A DNA stretch of 64,000 nt from Chloroflexota bacterium (lineage in GTDB: Bacteria; Chloroflexota; JAJPGV01), in NCBI GenBank assembly GCA_021325635.1, contig JAJPGV010000035.1:296632-360631 (forward strand), in the 5' to 3' direction. Positions within the stretch are counted from its first letter, which is position 1. Every line of letters begins with the position of its first letter. Both the position numbers and the translations under genes were made by a program. Shown one piece after another: positions 16,774 to 24,741 of the stretch. The notes beneath the pieces are model-generated. The model saw only the letters and a list, made by a program, of their open reading frames with translations. It searched no databases and was not told the DNA's origin.

Positions 16774-17523
16774 TTACCTGTTCTCCTCTGGTGTTTCTTC
16801 GGACTTCCTGGCCGCGTCCGAGCTACCTGCCGCCACTTTGGCCTTCAGCGCGGCCAGCTCGTCATCGACCGCCTTCGCGGCGGCAAGCTCCCGCAGCTCA
16901 CGGTCAACCGGATCTCCCGTACCGAGCGGCCCGGTAAGGGCGCCGACCTCGATCAGCGCGTCGATCGCCGATGCACGCGCTCTCATCCGCTCGGTCTTCT
17001 CCTCTGCGCGCCTCAGCGCCAGGGTGAGCTCAGCCACCTCTCCGGACACGCCAGTGAGGGCCTCGTTGACCCGGATCTGCGCCGTGGCGGCGGCATAGCG
17101 TGCTGATGTGACGTCCTTATGGATGCGGAATTCTTCGACCCTGGCCGACAGCTGCTGCTGCGCAGTCGTGAGTTTGCGCTCCTCCTCTGAGACCTCCGCC
17201 AGTTGCGTGTCCAGACTTTGGAGCTCGGCCACTGCCGTCTGCTTTCGCTGCAACGCAAGGCGCGCCAGGTCCTCGCGACCGAGCTCGAGTGCCTTTTGCG
17301 CTTGCTCTTCCGTTTGGGGTATTCGGGCTCGAAGCTTTTCCGATTGCTGCTTCAGCTGCTGCTTCGATGTGGCAACCTCAATGACGCCCTGTTTGACCCG
17401 AAGCAGCAGCTCTCCTTGCTGCTCATACGCCTGATTGAGCATCGTCGGCGGATCTTCGAACTGGTCCAGCGCCGCATTGGCGCGGGCGTTGAACAGCAGC
17501 CTGATTCGGGACAGTAAGCTCAT
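16774..17523 (-). CDS. pspA: PspA/IM30 family protein, first copy
   Basis: 249 residues. The N-terminal MSLLSRIRLLFNARANAAL helix and the following DPPTMLNQAYEQQ match the PspA/Vipp1 start, and the rest is coiled coil with LGREDLARLALQRKQ and AQIRVNEALTGVSGEV. It should coat and protect the inner membrane under envelope stress. The ATG at 17523 is chosen over a TTG two codons earlier because GAGGAGG lies 7 nt upstream. It is the first gene of a four-gene unit (PspA, membrane protein, membrane protein, PspA), divergent from a LuxR-type regulator. Confidence 0.88.
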   Translation of the reverse strand: MSLLSRIRLLFNARANAALDQFEDPPTMLNQAYEQQGELLLRVKQGVIEVATSKQQLKQQSEKLRARIPQTEEQAQKALELGREDLARLALQRKQTAVAELQSLDTQLAEVSEEERKLTTAQQQLSARVEEFRIHKDVTSARYAAATAQIRVNEALTGVSGEVAELTLALRRAEEKTERMRARASAIDALIEVGALTGPLGTGDPVDRELRELAAAKAVDDELAALKAKVAAGSSDAARKSEETPEENR

Positions 17524-17716
17524 GGGCAACCTCCTCGTGCGTTAGTCGATTCAATGACCACATCCTGCTGCGCGGAGGAGCGTTTGTCCTCAACAATTCC
17601 CCTGATGTTTGGGCAACCGGGCGCGATAATGCCCAGATGCTCTTCCCCCGCCCCCCACTCACTCCAGCGGCTCGAGTGAGGGGCATTGCCAAGTCCGCCG
17701 CGCGTACGGATGAGCA
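17524..17716. promoter_or_regulatory. Divergent intergenic region between the pspA unit and the LuxR-type regulator
   Basis: 193 bp between two diverging genes. A 6-bp inverted repeat CTCACT/AGTGAG (17658-17663 and 17675-17680) flanks an 11-bp centre and could be an operator. A GATAAT at 17625-17630 could be a plus-strand -10 element. No strong -35 element is seen on either strand. The layout suggests the LuxR-type protein controls one or both promoters here, which is inference. Confidence 0.35.
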
Positions 17717-20566
17717 ATGAGTGGAAGCGTTAGCGCGGAACGTGATAATGGCCGTGTGGACGCGGTCTTTGAGCGAGAGGCCGCGGTGGCCGCGATCCAC
17801 GAACTGCTTGATGAGGCTCGCGCCGGCTCAGGTGGCACGCTTTTCCTGGTAGGCGAGGCTGGCTTGGGTAAGACCACCATGCTCGAGCTGGCGCGGTCGC
17901 TGGCGGGGGACGCATTCGACGTGATCCACGGGCAGGGCGATCCCATGGAGAGCGCTTTACCGTTCGGTATCGTCAGCCAGTCGCTGCGTGAGCTGCCCAC
18001 TGGTTGGGCGCCCGTTCCGCTTCAGCCGCCGGTCCCAGGCGCCGAAGCCCGCGCGGCGCTGTTCTATGAAGCTCTCCGCCTCCTGCAAGAGTCGACGCAG
18101 AAGCCGACGCTGCTCATGTTTGACGACTTGCAGTGGACGGATCCGGACTCCTTGCGGCTGGCGATGTTCCTGGTCCGGCGCATCCCTGCCCTGAAGGTTG
18201 CGGCCCTCGCGACTCTGCGTCTGTGGCCAGCCGCGGCCCTGCAGGCCGCTCGCCAGGCCGTCAATAGCGGTCGTGCCCGAATCCAGACGCTGTCCCCGCT
18301 GAGCGAAGAAGCGGCGATGCAGCTGCTCCAGCAGCGCGTGGGCCGGCCACTGCAGCCGGACGAAGAACGCCAGTTGTGGTCGCTGACTAGCGGGAATCCG
18401 CTCCTCATCGAGCAGGCCGCGTTGAGGCTCACGCGTAGGCAGGCGGTGCCGAATGTTGACGAGCAGCATCCTGACCGTGCGGAGCGCGAGCTTGTCTTAA
18501 GCCGCTTTCTGGGCATCTCGGAGCTGGAGAGGCGTTACGCGCAAACCGCCAGTGTTTTTGGGACCCGCTTCGAGCCGGCGCTAGCGGCTGAGGTTGCCGG
18601 GTTAGAAGAAGAGGACGCAGGTCAGGCGCTCGAAGCGCTGTGCCGGGGAGGCTTGGTGCGCGGCGCCGCGCCAGCGGCAGCGGAATTCGTCCATCCACTG
18701 TTTCGCCAAGCGCTTTACGAGGACCTTGCTGAACCGCTGCGCGCCCACCGTCACGCCCACGTGTTCAAGGTGATGATGGCTCACGGTCTCGATCCCGCCG
18801 AGGCTGTGGAGCATGCCAAACTCGGCCATTTGGTCGGCGACCAGCAGGCCATTGACGCTCTGGAGCGGGTAGGCCAAGCTGCCGCCACGGCGGGGGCGTT
18901 CTCCGTGGCGCGCGAGCATCTGCTGACCGCGGCTCAGCTGGCGGGCGACCAGGCGGGCGACCACCTGCTGCTTTCACTCGCGGAGGCGATGCTGGCCAGC
19001 GGTCAGACGGCTGAGGCCATACCGCTGTGCCGCCGCGTGCTCGATCGAGCGAACGCGCCCGATGCGGCGCGTGCCGCCGCGCACCGCCGCCTGGCGGTGG
19101 CCTTGTACGTTGCCGGCCAGACCCGCGAGTCCGACCAAGAGCTCCAAGGTGCATTGAGCACTGCAGCGGGTGACTCGCGTGAGGCCGTTCAGGCGTTGCT
19201 CGATGTGGCGGCGGTGCACTGGATCACACGAGGGCCTCGCCACGGGCTGGAGCTCGCAGCTCAGGCGCGGACGCGGGCCCAAGATGCTGCGGCAGACCTT
19301 GAGGCGCGCGCCGAGGCAACATGGGGATTTTGCGCGTACCAATGTGGGGATCCTGCGGGGCTGTCAGCTGTGGAGTTGGCCGCACGCAGAGCCGAGCTGG
19401 ATCCCGTAGCAGACCTCTCCAACCTCGATTGGAGCTGGGGCACGCTGAGCATGCATGTCGCCATCGCCAATTTCAGCGAGCGGTTTGAGGATGCCGAGCG
19501 CGTGTTCGGCATTGCTCGTGACGCGGCCGAGCGGGTTGGTGCGCCCATGGCGAGCGTGGCACTGACCATAACTCAGGCAGGAGCTCTCGTCCGCCAAGGA
19601 CGCTTGAATGAATCGCTCGAACTCGCCGACCACGCCGACATCTTGATCGGCTTGACCCCAGCGCTCGCGCCATGGGCCGCCTGGGTGCGTGCCTTAATCC
19701 TGTTTGAAATGGGGCGTGGCGATGAAAGCGAGGCGGCGTGCAACCGGCTGGCCGAGCTGCTGGGCGATGACGAGCAGTGGCTGCCGATGCTGAGATTGTG
19801 GCTGCACCGACTGCGGGCGGGCCTGCTCGAGTGGCGCGGGCAGATCGCTCATGCCTGCCTGCTATTCGAGCGCGCCGAAGCCCTGGCTGAGGCCACAGGC
19901 ATCCTGGAGCCGTGCGTTGTGCCCTGGATGGCTGAAGCAGCAGCGGCCTATCTGGCGGCTGATCGGGTCGACGATGCGATGCGGCTGGCCGGCCGGCTCG
20001 ACAAGCGATCCGCGGGCTTCCCTTGCCGCTGGCCAAAGGCCATGGCCGCGATGGTGAAAGGCCGCATCGCTGAATCACAAGGGCGGCCTGAAGAAGCCCA
20101 GCGTCACTTCGAGTCAGCAGTTAAGACGTTGGATGGCCTGCGGATGCCCCTAGCCGAAGCCAGAGTGCTGCTTGCTTATGGAGCCTTCCTGCGCCGTCAC
20201 TCTGAACCTCGGAGAGCACGCCCAGTGTTAGGGAAGGCCCTCCAATTGACGGAAGCGGCTGGTGCCGGCTGGCTGGCTCATAAGGCTCAGGAGGAACTGG
20301 CCGCCGCCGGCGGCCGGCGCCTGCGCAAAGAGCATCCTGACGAGCTCACGGCGCAGGAATCCCGTGTAGCGGACTTGACCAGCCAGGGTCTGAGCAACGA
20401 GCAGATCGCCCGGGCAATGGTCGTTTCCGTCAAGACAGTCGAGACCCACCTGCATCATGTGTACGACAAGCTGGATATCAGGTCGCGGCGGGAGTTAATC
20501 CTCAGGTCGGCCCAGCTGGAACACGCAACTCCGTCGACGGCGCAGACCCGATTGCAGCGTCGCTAG
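17717..20566 (+). CDS. LuxR-family AAA ATPase transcriptional regulator (LAL/MalT type)
   Basis: 949 residues. N-terminal AAA ATPase domain with Walker A VGEAGLGKTT (about residue 50) and Walker B LLMFDDLQW (about 130). A long alpha-helical repeat region (about 380-860, TPR-like) and a C-terminal LuxR helix-turn-helix with ELTAQESRVADLTSQGLSNE and VSVKTVETHLHHVYDKL follow. Such LAL regulators bind an inducer, oligomerise using ATP and activate transcription. It is transcribed away from the pspA unit and may regulate it. tRNA-Leu(UAG) follows 30 bp after the stop. Confidence 0.9.
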   Translation: MSGSVSAERDNGRVDAVFEREAAVAAIHELLDEARAGSGGTLFLVGEAGLGKTTMLELARSLAGDAFDVIHGQGDPMESALPFGIVSQSLRELPTGWAPVPLQPPVPGAEARAALFYEALRLLQESTQKPTLLMFDDLQWTDPDSLRLAMFLVRRIPALKVAALATLRLWPAAALQAARQAVNSGRARIQTLSPLSEEAAMQLLQQRVGRPLQPDEERQLWSLTSGNPLLIEQAALRLTRRQAVPNVDEQHPDRAERELVLSRFLGISELERRYAQTASVFGTRFEPALAAEVAGLEEEDAGQALEALCRGGLVRGAAPAAAEFVHPLFRQALYEDLAEPLRAHRHAHVFKVMMAHGLDPAEAVEHAKLGHLVGDQQAIDALERVGQAAATAGAFSVAREHLLTAAQLAGDQAGDHLLLSLAEAMLASGQTAEAIPLCRRVLDRANAPDAARAAAHRRLAVALYVAGQTRESDQELQGALSTAAGDSREAVQALLDVAAVHWITRGPRHGLELAAQARTRAQDAAADLEARAEATWGFCAYQCGDPAGLSAVELAARRAELDPVADLSNLDWSWGTLSMHVAIANFSERFEDAERVFGIARDAAERVGAPMASVALTITQAGALVRQGRLNESLELADHADILIGLTPALAPWAAWVRALILFEMGRGDESEAACNRLAELLGDDEQWLPMLRLWLHRLRAGLLEWRGQIAHACLLFERAEALAEATGILEPCVVPWMAEAAAAYLAADRVDDAMRLAGRLDKRSAGFPCRWPKAMAAMVKGRIAESQGRPEEAQRHFESAVKTLDGLRMPLAEARVLLAYGAFLRRHSEPRRARPVLGKALQLTEAAGAGWLAHKAQEELAAAGGRRLRKEHPDELTAQESRVADLTSQGLSNEQIARAMVVSVKTVETHLHHVYDKLDIRSRRELILRSAQLEHATPSTAQTRLQRR

Positions 20567-20596
20567 CCCGAGGGTCTCGCTAGAATCGGCAGCGAA

Positions 20597-20677
20597 GCGG
20601 GCGTGGCGGAATGGCAGACGCGCTGGACTTAGGATCCAGTGCCGCAAGGCGTGGGGGTTCAACTCCCCCCGCCCGCA
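20597..20677 (+). tRNA. tRNA-Leu(UAG)
   Basis: Acceptor GCGGGCG (20597-20603) pairs with CGCCCGC (20670-20676), discriminator A20677. The anticodon stem CTGGA/TCCAG closes the loop CTTAGGA with anticodon TAG at 20630-20632. There is a long variable arm as expected for class II tRNA-Leu, and the T-arm has the usual GTTCAA. CCA is not encoded. A TAGAAT at 20581-20586 is a good -10 element for its promoter. Confidence 0.93.
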
Positions 20678-20684
20678 CTGAATT
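20658..20684 (+). repeat. att-like direct repeat, tRNA copy
   Basis: 27 bp covering the T-arm and acceptor 3' end of tRNA-Leu(UAG) and 7 bp beyond. It matches 23281-23307 at 25 of 27 positions. Integration at the 3' end of a tRNA gene typically leaves such a pair, with the copy here keeping the tRNA intact. Confidence 0.7.
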
Positions 20685-20687
20685 GTT

Positions 20688-20701
20688 GCCCAATTTTGGG
20701 C
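20688..20701 (+). terminator. Possible short terminator hairpin after tRNA-Leu
   Basis: GCCCA-ATTT-TGGGC forms a 5-bp stem with a 4-nt loop just after the tRNA, followed by GTAAAAATG. The stem is short and the T-tract is missing on the plus strand, so termination is only possible, not shown. Confidence 0.3.
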
Positions 20702-20787
20702 GTAAAAATGTCCGCAGACATCCGCTAACGAAGCTAGCAGGCACTAACGGTGACACCAAGCCAATCGGTATCGTGACGGCCTAGACC

Positions 20788-21780
20788 TTGGATCATCCAG
20801 GCGACGCCGAAGGGAGGGAACTACCATTCGATTGGAGGGGTGGGGTGCATCTCCGCCACCACGCGAAGCTCGTGCCAGTCCTTCCCGATGAATCGCTTGT
20901 CGCCGCTTCAATTGGACCGAGCGGCGAACTGATCGCCCTTTGGTCTGGCGCGGAAGGCTACGGCGCTCTGACCAGCCGTCTGGAGCAGCCGGGGTGGGCG
21001 AGTTTCCCCAATTCCCGCACCGAAGAGCCGGTCAGCGCACGCGTTACGTACCACACACCAGAACGAACACGAGTCCTCAGACTTTCTGAGTTGCCGATAG
21101 CCCACCCTCACATTCAGCCCATGCCTGCGGGAGGCCTATTGCTGGTCGGTGCTCGCTGTCGTTGGCGACCGGAAGGGGCCGAGCGAAACGCTATCCACAT
21201 TGACGCTGATGGCGACACGATCCGTGAGGCTACTCTCGGCGACGGCATCGAGGACATCAAGGTTACGCTAAGCGGGGAGGTCTGGGTCGGGTACTTCGAT
21301 GAAGGGATCTATGGGAACTACGGCTGGGGCCGTCCCGGGAGCCCTGAGCCGATCGGGGCATCAGGGATCGTCCAGTTCAATGCTCATCTCGAGCCCGCTT
21401 GGCACTGCCCCTACCCAGTTGGCGTGGGTCCCGAGTCGTTGAATCTAATCAGGGACGCCGTTTGGGCCCGTGACGGGTCCATACTCCGCATTTCGGAGAG
21501 GCAGGCTGTCTGGTGGACGACTACTACGGATCACGCACGCACATTGATTGCCGAAGGCACTACCGTCGCGCTTGTGAGCGGTTATCGAGACCAAATGGAC
21601 CGGGTTCTGATTGGTCAGGTCGGAAGCGGCGACTTCACAATCGACTCGAAATACAGGATCAATTTCCCTGACGACCGCCCGCTAACGGCAGAAGCCAGAG
21701 TCATCGGGCGTGGGCCCGAGCTGCACGTTGTCACAGCCACGGACTGGTACAGACTTGACTTGGATGACTTTACGTGCTGA
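20788..21780 (+). CDS. Conserved hypothetical protein
   Basis: 330 residues from a TTG start, or 311 from a GTG at 20845 that has GGAGGGG 4 nt upstream and may be the real start. No signal peptide or membrane segment. It is rich in beta-strand and Trp/Gly, with the motif DGIEDIKVTLSGEVWVGYFD followed by EGIYGNYGWG, suggesting a beta-propeller-like fold. Similar proteins occur in actinobacteria as unnamed proteins; no activity is known to me. It is the first gene of the accessory region after tRNA-Leu and is moderately lower in GC than its neighbours. Function unknown. Confidence 0.75.
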   Translation: MDHPGDAEGRELPFDWRGGVHLRHHAKLVPVLPDESLVAASIGPSGELIALWSGAEGYGALTSRLEQPGWASFPNSRTEEPVSARVTYHTPERTRVLRLSELPIAHPHIQPMPAGGLLLVGARCRWRPEGAERNAIHIDADGDTIREATLGDGIEDIKVTLSGEVWVGYFDEGIYGNYGWGRPGSPEPIGASGIVQFNAHLEPAWHCPYPVGVGPESLNLIRDAVWARDGSILRISERQAVWWTTTTDHARTLIAEGTTVALVSGYRDQMDRVLIGQVGSGDFTIDSKYRINFPDDRPLTAEARVIGRGPELHVVTATDWYRLDLDDFTC

Positions 21781-22654
21781 GGAAGATGCTGATACCGCGG
21801 GAAGCCTAAACGGCAGGTCTCCGGTCGACGTGCTTTGCACGATCCGCAACCGGTCGCTGCGACTAGCCCTGCTGGGGCATAAAGACCGCGCCAGAGGAAG
21901 TCATATCCATGTGGACAATGGGCGGTACGTAAACCGTGCCCTCGTGATGCCAGTGCTGCCCTTCGGGGTCATGCACGGAGGTGTGAACCAAAAGTCCGAT
22001 GCCAATAGCGGCGCAGGTGCGTTTCGCATGCCGCTCCCAGTATTGGTACGCCAACTTGCCTGGAAATTAGCACGATAGTAAGCGCGTTTCAACAACACTG
22101 AGTACCTCCTATCGTGCGGAGCAAGGGAGCCCCGCGTAGTCCGTACCCCTAGCCGGCTCCGCGGGCGCTCGAAAATGGAGCCATCATTCCTGGAGGGCAG
22201 GACAAGCGGGCCGGCGACAGCCAGCCGGCGCAGGCATTCCACGACCGTCGCAATAAGCGACGGCGGAATGCGTATCCTGCCCTCCCCCACTGCGATCAAC
22301 AGGCGCCCGAAAGTGACGGCCGACAGCAGCCGGACGGCGTGCCTGGGGATACGGCTGCGCGACCGCGAAAGGTTGGCCGGTGGCCAGCTACGGGAGTGGA
22401 CCATCAGCCGTGGCGCTGGGCGGCCACGGGGCAGCGGATGGCGGGTCGCCGCCCCAGGTTGTGCTGGGCGGTGTGACAGGCAACGAGCTGCTCGTCGCGA
22501 GGATGGGCGCCGCGCAGGCGGCGGTGACGCGCAGCGGCACGATGGTTGCAGGGCTGATCGAGAGCCGCCCCTCGGCGGCGCGGCGGGCGCCTTAGGCGCC
22601 GGCGGCCGGGGGGTAATGGCGCTCAGGCTTGGTCGCCTATGCTGTCGGCAAGCC
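21781..22654. other. Non-coding stretch inside the accessory region
   Basis: About 870 bp without a convincing gene. Open frames here have no recognisable domain and compete on both strands. It contains the first copy of a dispersed repeat (22254-22366). The part from about 22380 to 22620 is a very GC-rich, Gly/Ala/Arg-biased stretch that is probably degraded sequence. Confidence 0.6.
22254..22366 (+). repeat. Dispersed repeat of about 113 bp, copy 1
   Basis: Begins with TAAGCGACGGCGGAATGCGT and stays alignable with 25775-25887 over about 113 bp with few or no gaps and scattered substitutions. The two copies are in the same orientation, both in non-coding DNA upstream of a toxin-antitoxin-like gene. 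No transposase is next to either copy. It could be a MITE-like remnant or a structured element. Confidence 0.65.
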
Positions 22655-22891
22655 ATGCCAACTGTCCTCCGCGTTCGTGGCTTGCGGTTCTTCTTCTACA
22701 TGCAGGAAGGCAGAGAGCCAGCGCACATTCACGTCGAGTCGGGCGGTGGCGAAGCCAAGTTCTGGCTCGCGCCGGTTGCTCTCGCATTCAACAGGGGCTA
22801 CGCTGATCATGAGCTTAGGCGCATCGAGTCGGTGATCGCCGAGCACCTGGAGGAACTACTGAGTGGCTGGAACAGCGTTCACAATCGATAG
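22655..22891 (+). CDS. DUF4160 protein
   Basis: 78 residues. Typical DUF4160 features: MPTVLRVRGLRFFFYMQEGR, then EPAHIHVE, a GGGEAKFWL strand and a C-terminal helix with EHLEELLSGWN. The start at 22655 (ATG, MPTVLR) is chosen because everything further upstream in the frame is low-complexity and outside the domain. DUF4160 genes are commonly next to DUF2442 genes, as here, with a 29 bp overlap. The pair is often described as toxin-antitoxin-like, but the biochemical role is not established. Confidence 0.85.
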   Translation: MPTVLRVRGLRFFFYMQEGREPAHIHVESGGGEAKFWLAPVALAFNRGYADHELRRIESVIAEHLEELLSGWNSVHNR

Positions 22892-23117
22892 CCCACCGCT
22901 AGCCAGCGGAGTGCGGTTCGACGGCTCGATGGTGTATTTCCAGCTGGCCGATGGCCGAGAAATTGGTATGCCCCTCGAATGGTCTGAGCGGCTGACGAAG
23001 GCAACTTCGGAGCAACGGTCGCACTGGCGGCTGATTGGCGGGGGGGTTGGCGTGCACTGGCCGGACGTCGACGAGGACATTTCGATTCCGCTTTTGCTTG
23101 GCCAGGATTGCCTCTAG
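22863..23117 (+). CDS. DUF2442 protein
   Basis: 84 residues from a GTG start inside the end of the DUF4160 gene. Core segments are GVRFDGSMVYFQLADGREIG, MPLEWSERL and a C-terminal VGVHWPDVDEDISIPLLL, which match DUF2442. DUF2442 proteins are thought to have a small winged-helix-like or antitoxin role next to DUF4160 partners; this is not proven. The 29 bp overlap means the two are expressed together. The pair lies between the two att-like repeats and so appears to be cargo of the integrated element. Confidence 0.85.
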   Translation: MAGTAFTIDSPPLASGVRFDGSMVYFQLADGREIGMPLEWSERLTKATSEQRSHWRLIGGGVGVHWPDVDEDISIPLLLGQDCL

Positions 23118-23280
23118 AAGAGTACCGGCCAGACACTAACGCTGCCACCAACCGTGCTCAAAATGCGCCATTGTGTCCTGTTGTCCTAGGATGCGCTCAG
23201 GTACCGATGAGGCCCGAGCTGAGCTCAGATGAGTGCACTTCCAGGCACATCATGGATAATAGCTGGCAAGCAGCGGTGCT

Positions 23281-23307
23281 TTCAACTCCCCCCGCCGGCA
23301 CTTAATT
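23281..23307 (+). repeat. att-like direct repeat, distal copy
   Basis: Matches the tRNA-Leu(UAG) 3' end (20658-20684) at 25 of 27 positions. A recombinase remnant begins about 12 bp later, which is where an integrase gene often sits. Together the repeats bound a segment of about 2.6 kb (20685-23280) carrying the unknown gene and the DUF4160-DUF2442 pair. The two mismatches suggest an old event. Confidence 0.7.
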
Positions 23308-23318
23308 TTGCTAAGGGC

Positions 23319-23543
23319 TTTCAGCGCCTCCTGCTGGGCGGACTGCCACACCAACGCGTCCACGACCTCCGCGACGCCTGCGCCAGTCTGCTGCTCGCCC
23401 AGGGCTTTCAGCCGCGCGTTGCCATGGAGCTTCTCGGCCACTCGCAGTTGAATACGACCATGAACATCTACTCGCATGTCATACAGGACGCGCAGCGCGA
23501 CGCGGCTGCGAAGATGGATGCAGTGTTATCGGGCGAGGTATGA
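23319..23543 (+). pseudogene. Tyrosine recombinase C-terminal remnant 1
   Basis: About 74 residues matching only the C-terminal catalytic end of a phage-type integrase: HDLRDACASLLLAQG (the HxxR box), then LLGHSQLNTTMNIYSHV with the conserved H and the nucleophilic Tyr, followed by QDAQRDAAAKMDAVL. The N-terminal DNA-binding and most of the catalytic domain are missing, so it cannot act alone. Located immediately after the distal att-like repeat. The frame is open upstream but that part does not look like integrase. Confidence 0.8.
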
Positions 23544-23587
23544 CCGACTGATTCGGTGCTTTCCCTTGAGCACCAGCCGCCGGTAAG

Positions 23588-24268
23588 ATGCTTCAGTCGG
23601 GAGAAGGTCCATTGGCCGACGACACAGAGCGCAACGCTGAAACGATCTCGGTTGTCGCACAGACGTTCCCAGACCAGGACCCCGAGGTCGTCTTCGCAAT
23701 CCTTGAGCGCTACGGTGCAAGGGGATTCCATCGCGAGCGCGAGCGTGTTCGTCAGGCGATCCTCAAGCTCAGTCAGGGAGACATGCACAGGCTGATCGCA
23801 TGGACCAAGGCGGCCGAAAGCGACTACCGTGACGTGCTGAGCGCCGCGGAAAGGCCTCCGGCTCCGCTGCTTAGCAAAGAGGAGCTTCGGGAGCGCGGAC
23901 GTCAATTGATGATTCGACTTGGCATAGATCCGGACAATCCACCGAAGGCTCAGCAACCGTCCGACCGTGTTTGCCCGATATGCGGCGTCGATAGTGTCAT
24001 CCTGAATTTCGTCCGACGGATCGGAGAACCTGACGACCCCCGATTGCGCGACTATCCGCTTGCTCCGGGTCTCGGCCAGCTTCGCGTGCGACGGTCGAGC
24101 GATCCGTATGTGCCGAGTGGAACAACTCGGCCAACGGAGGCGATTGAGCTCTGGCTTACCTGTAGAAACGACCATCTTTGGGATCTGATTGCTCACTTTG
24201 ACTCAACTGTCAACGTTGAGTGGGACATCGCGGTGAGGGACGCCACTGGAACGCGCACACCCACCTAA
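23588..24268 (+). CDS. Hypothetical protein with a CPICG zinc-ribbon-like motif
   Basis: 226 residues, soluble. The N-terminal half is helical (VVFAILERYGARGFHRERER, then VRQAILKLSQGD). A central CPICGVDSVILNF could be half of a zinc ribbon, with CRNDHLWDL near residue 200 possibly supplying the other half. An ATG at 23588 is used; a TTG at 23612 has GGGAGAAGG just upstream and could be the real start. Base composition is lower in GC than the core genes around it, consistent with transfer. No family recognised. Confidence 0.65.
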   Translation: MLQSGEGPLADDTERNAETISVVAQTFPDQDPEVVFAILERYGARGFHRERERVRQAILKLSQGDMHRLIAWTKAAESDYRDVLSAAERPPAPLLSKEELRERGRQLMIRLGIDPDNPPKAQQPSDRVCPICGVDSVILNFVRRIGEPDDPRLRDYPLAPGLGQLRVRRSSDPYVPSGTTRPTEAIELWLTCRNDHLWDLIAHFDSTVNVEWDIAVRDATGTRTPT

Positions 24269-24288
24269 ACGATGCGGCTGAAGTGACG

Positions 24289-24360
24289 ATGGTCACCCAT
24301 GTGATTCAGGAAGCGCAGCGCGATGCGGCGGGCAAAATCGATGCTGTCTTGGCAGGCCCA
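24289..24360 (+). pseudogene. Tyrosine recombinase C-terminal remnant 2
   Basis: 24 residues, VTHVIQEAQRDAAGKIDAVL and a short flank, matching the very end of the integrase remnant at 23319 (SHVIQDAQRDAAAKMDAVL). It has lost the catalytic Tyr segment. It marks a second, older recombinase gene end in the same orientation about 0.8 kb downstream of the first, so more than one element has inserted or duplicated here. Confidence 0.65.
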
Positions 24361-24405
24361 CCGGCAAAAGGGCCCAGGTCGTGGCGATCAGGTGAGCGAC
24401 AGGCG

Positions 24406-24741
24406 ATGAGAACCATAGATCCTGAGCACGTGGTGCTTGGCTACACGGTCATGCGATTCCCGAACGAAGATGGTCCGGATTCGGGCCTTGGACCATCCTT
24501 GGTGGTGGACGGTTTGGACTTGGTGAGAGCGCCGGATGGCATGGTCCTGCCGGACTTTGCGACGACCGCATACCTGACGGGCAAATCGCCCACCCCAGTG
24601 CTTGCAGACATCACCCGGGAGATGGAGCAGCGAGGATTCGTGTTCCCAGGCCATAGCTGGCAAGGTCGAGACGGCATCAACGGATGGCTGTTCCAGCAAG
24701 CCAAAGAGGGGCGTCCACGTCTGCTCAGTTCCCGAGAATGA
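24406..24741 (+). CDS. Hypothetical protein
   Basis: 111 residues. Starts MRTIDPEHVVLGYTVMRFPN after the integrase remnant; an earlier in-frame start would fuse it to that remnant. No signal peptide, membrane segment or known motif. Its stop overlaps the next gene's start (ATGA), so the two are very likely translated as a pair. Lower GC than the surrounding chromosome. Function unknown. Confidence 0.6.
   Translation: MRTIDPEHVVLGYTVMRFPNEDGPDSGLGPSLVVDGLDLVRAPDGMVLPDFATTAYLTGKSPTPVLADITREMEQRGFVFPGHSWQGRDGINGWLFQQAKEGRPRLLSSRE

Noticed and set aside
22175..22654. 5' extension that would fuse the DUF4160 gene to an upstream frame
   Set aside because: It crosses the dispersed repeat, is low-complexity and contains no part of the DUF4160 fold.
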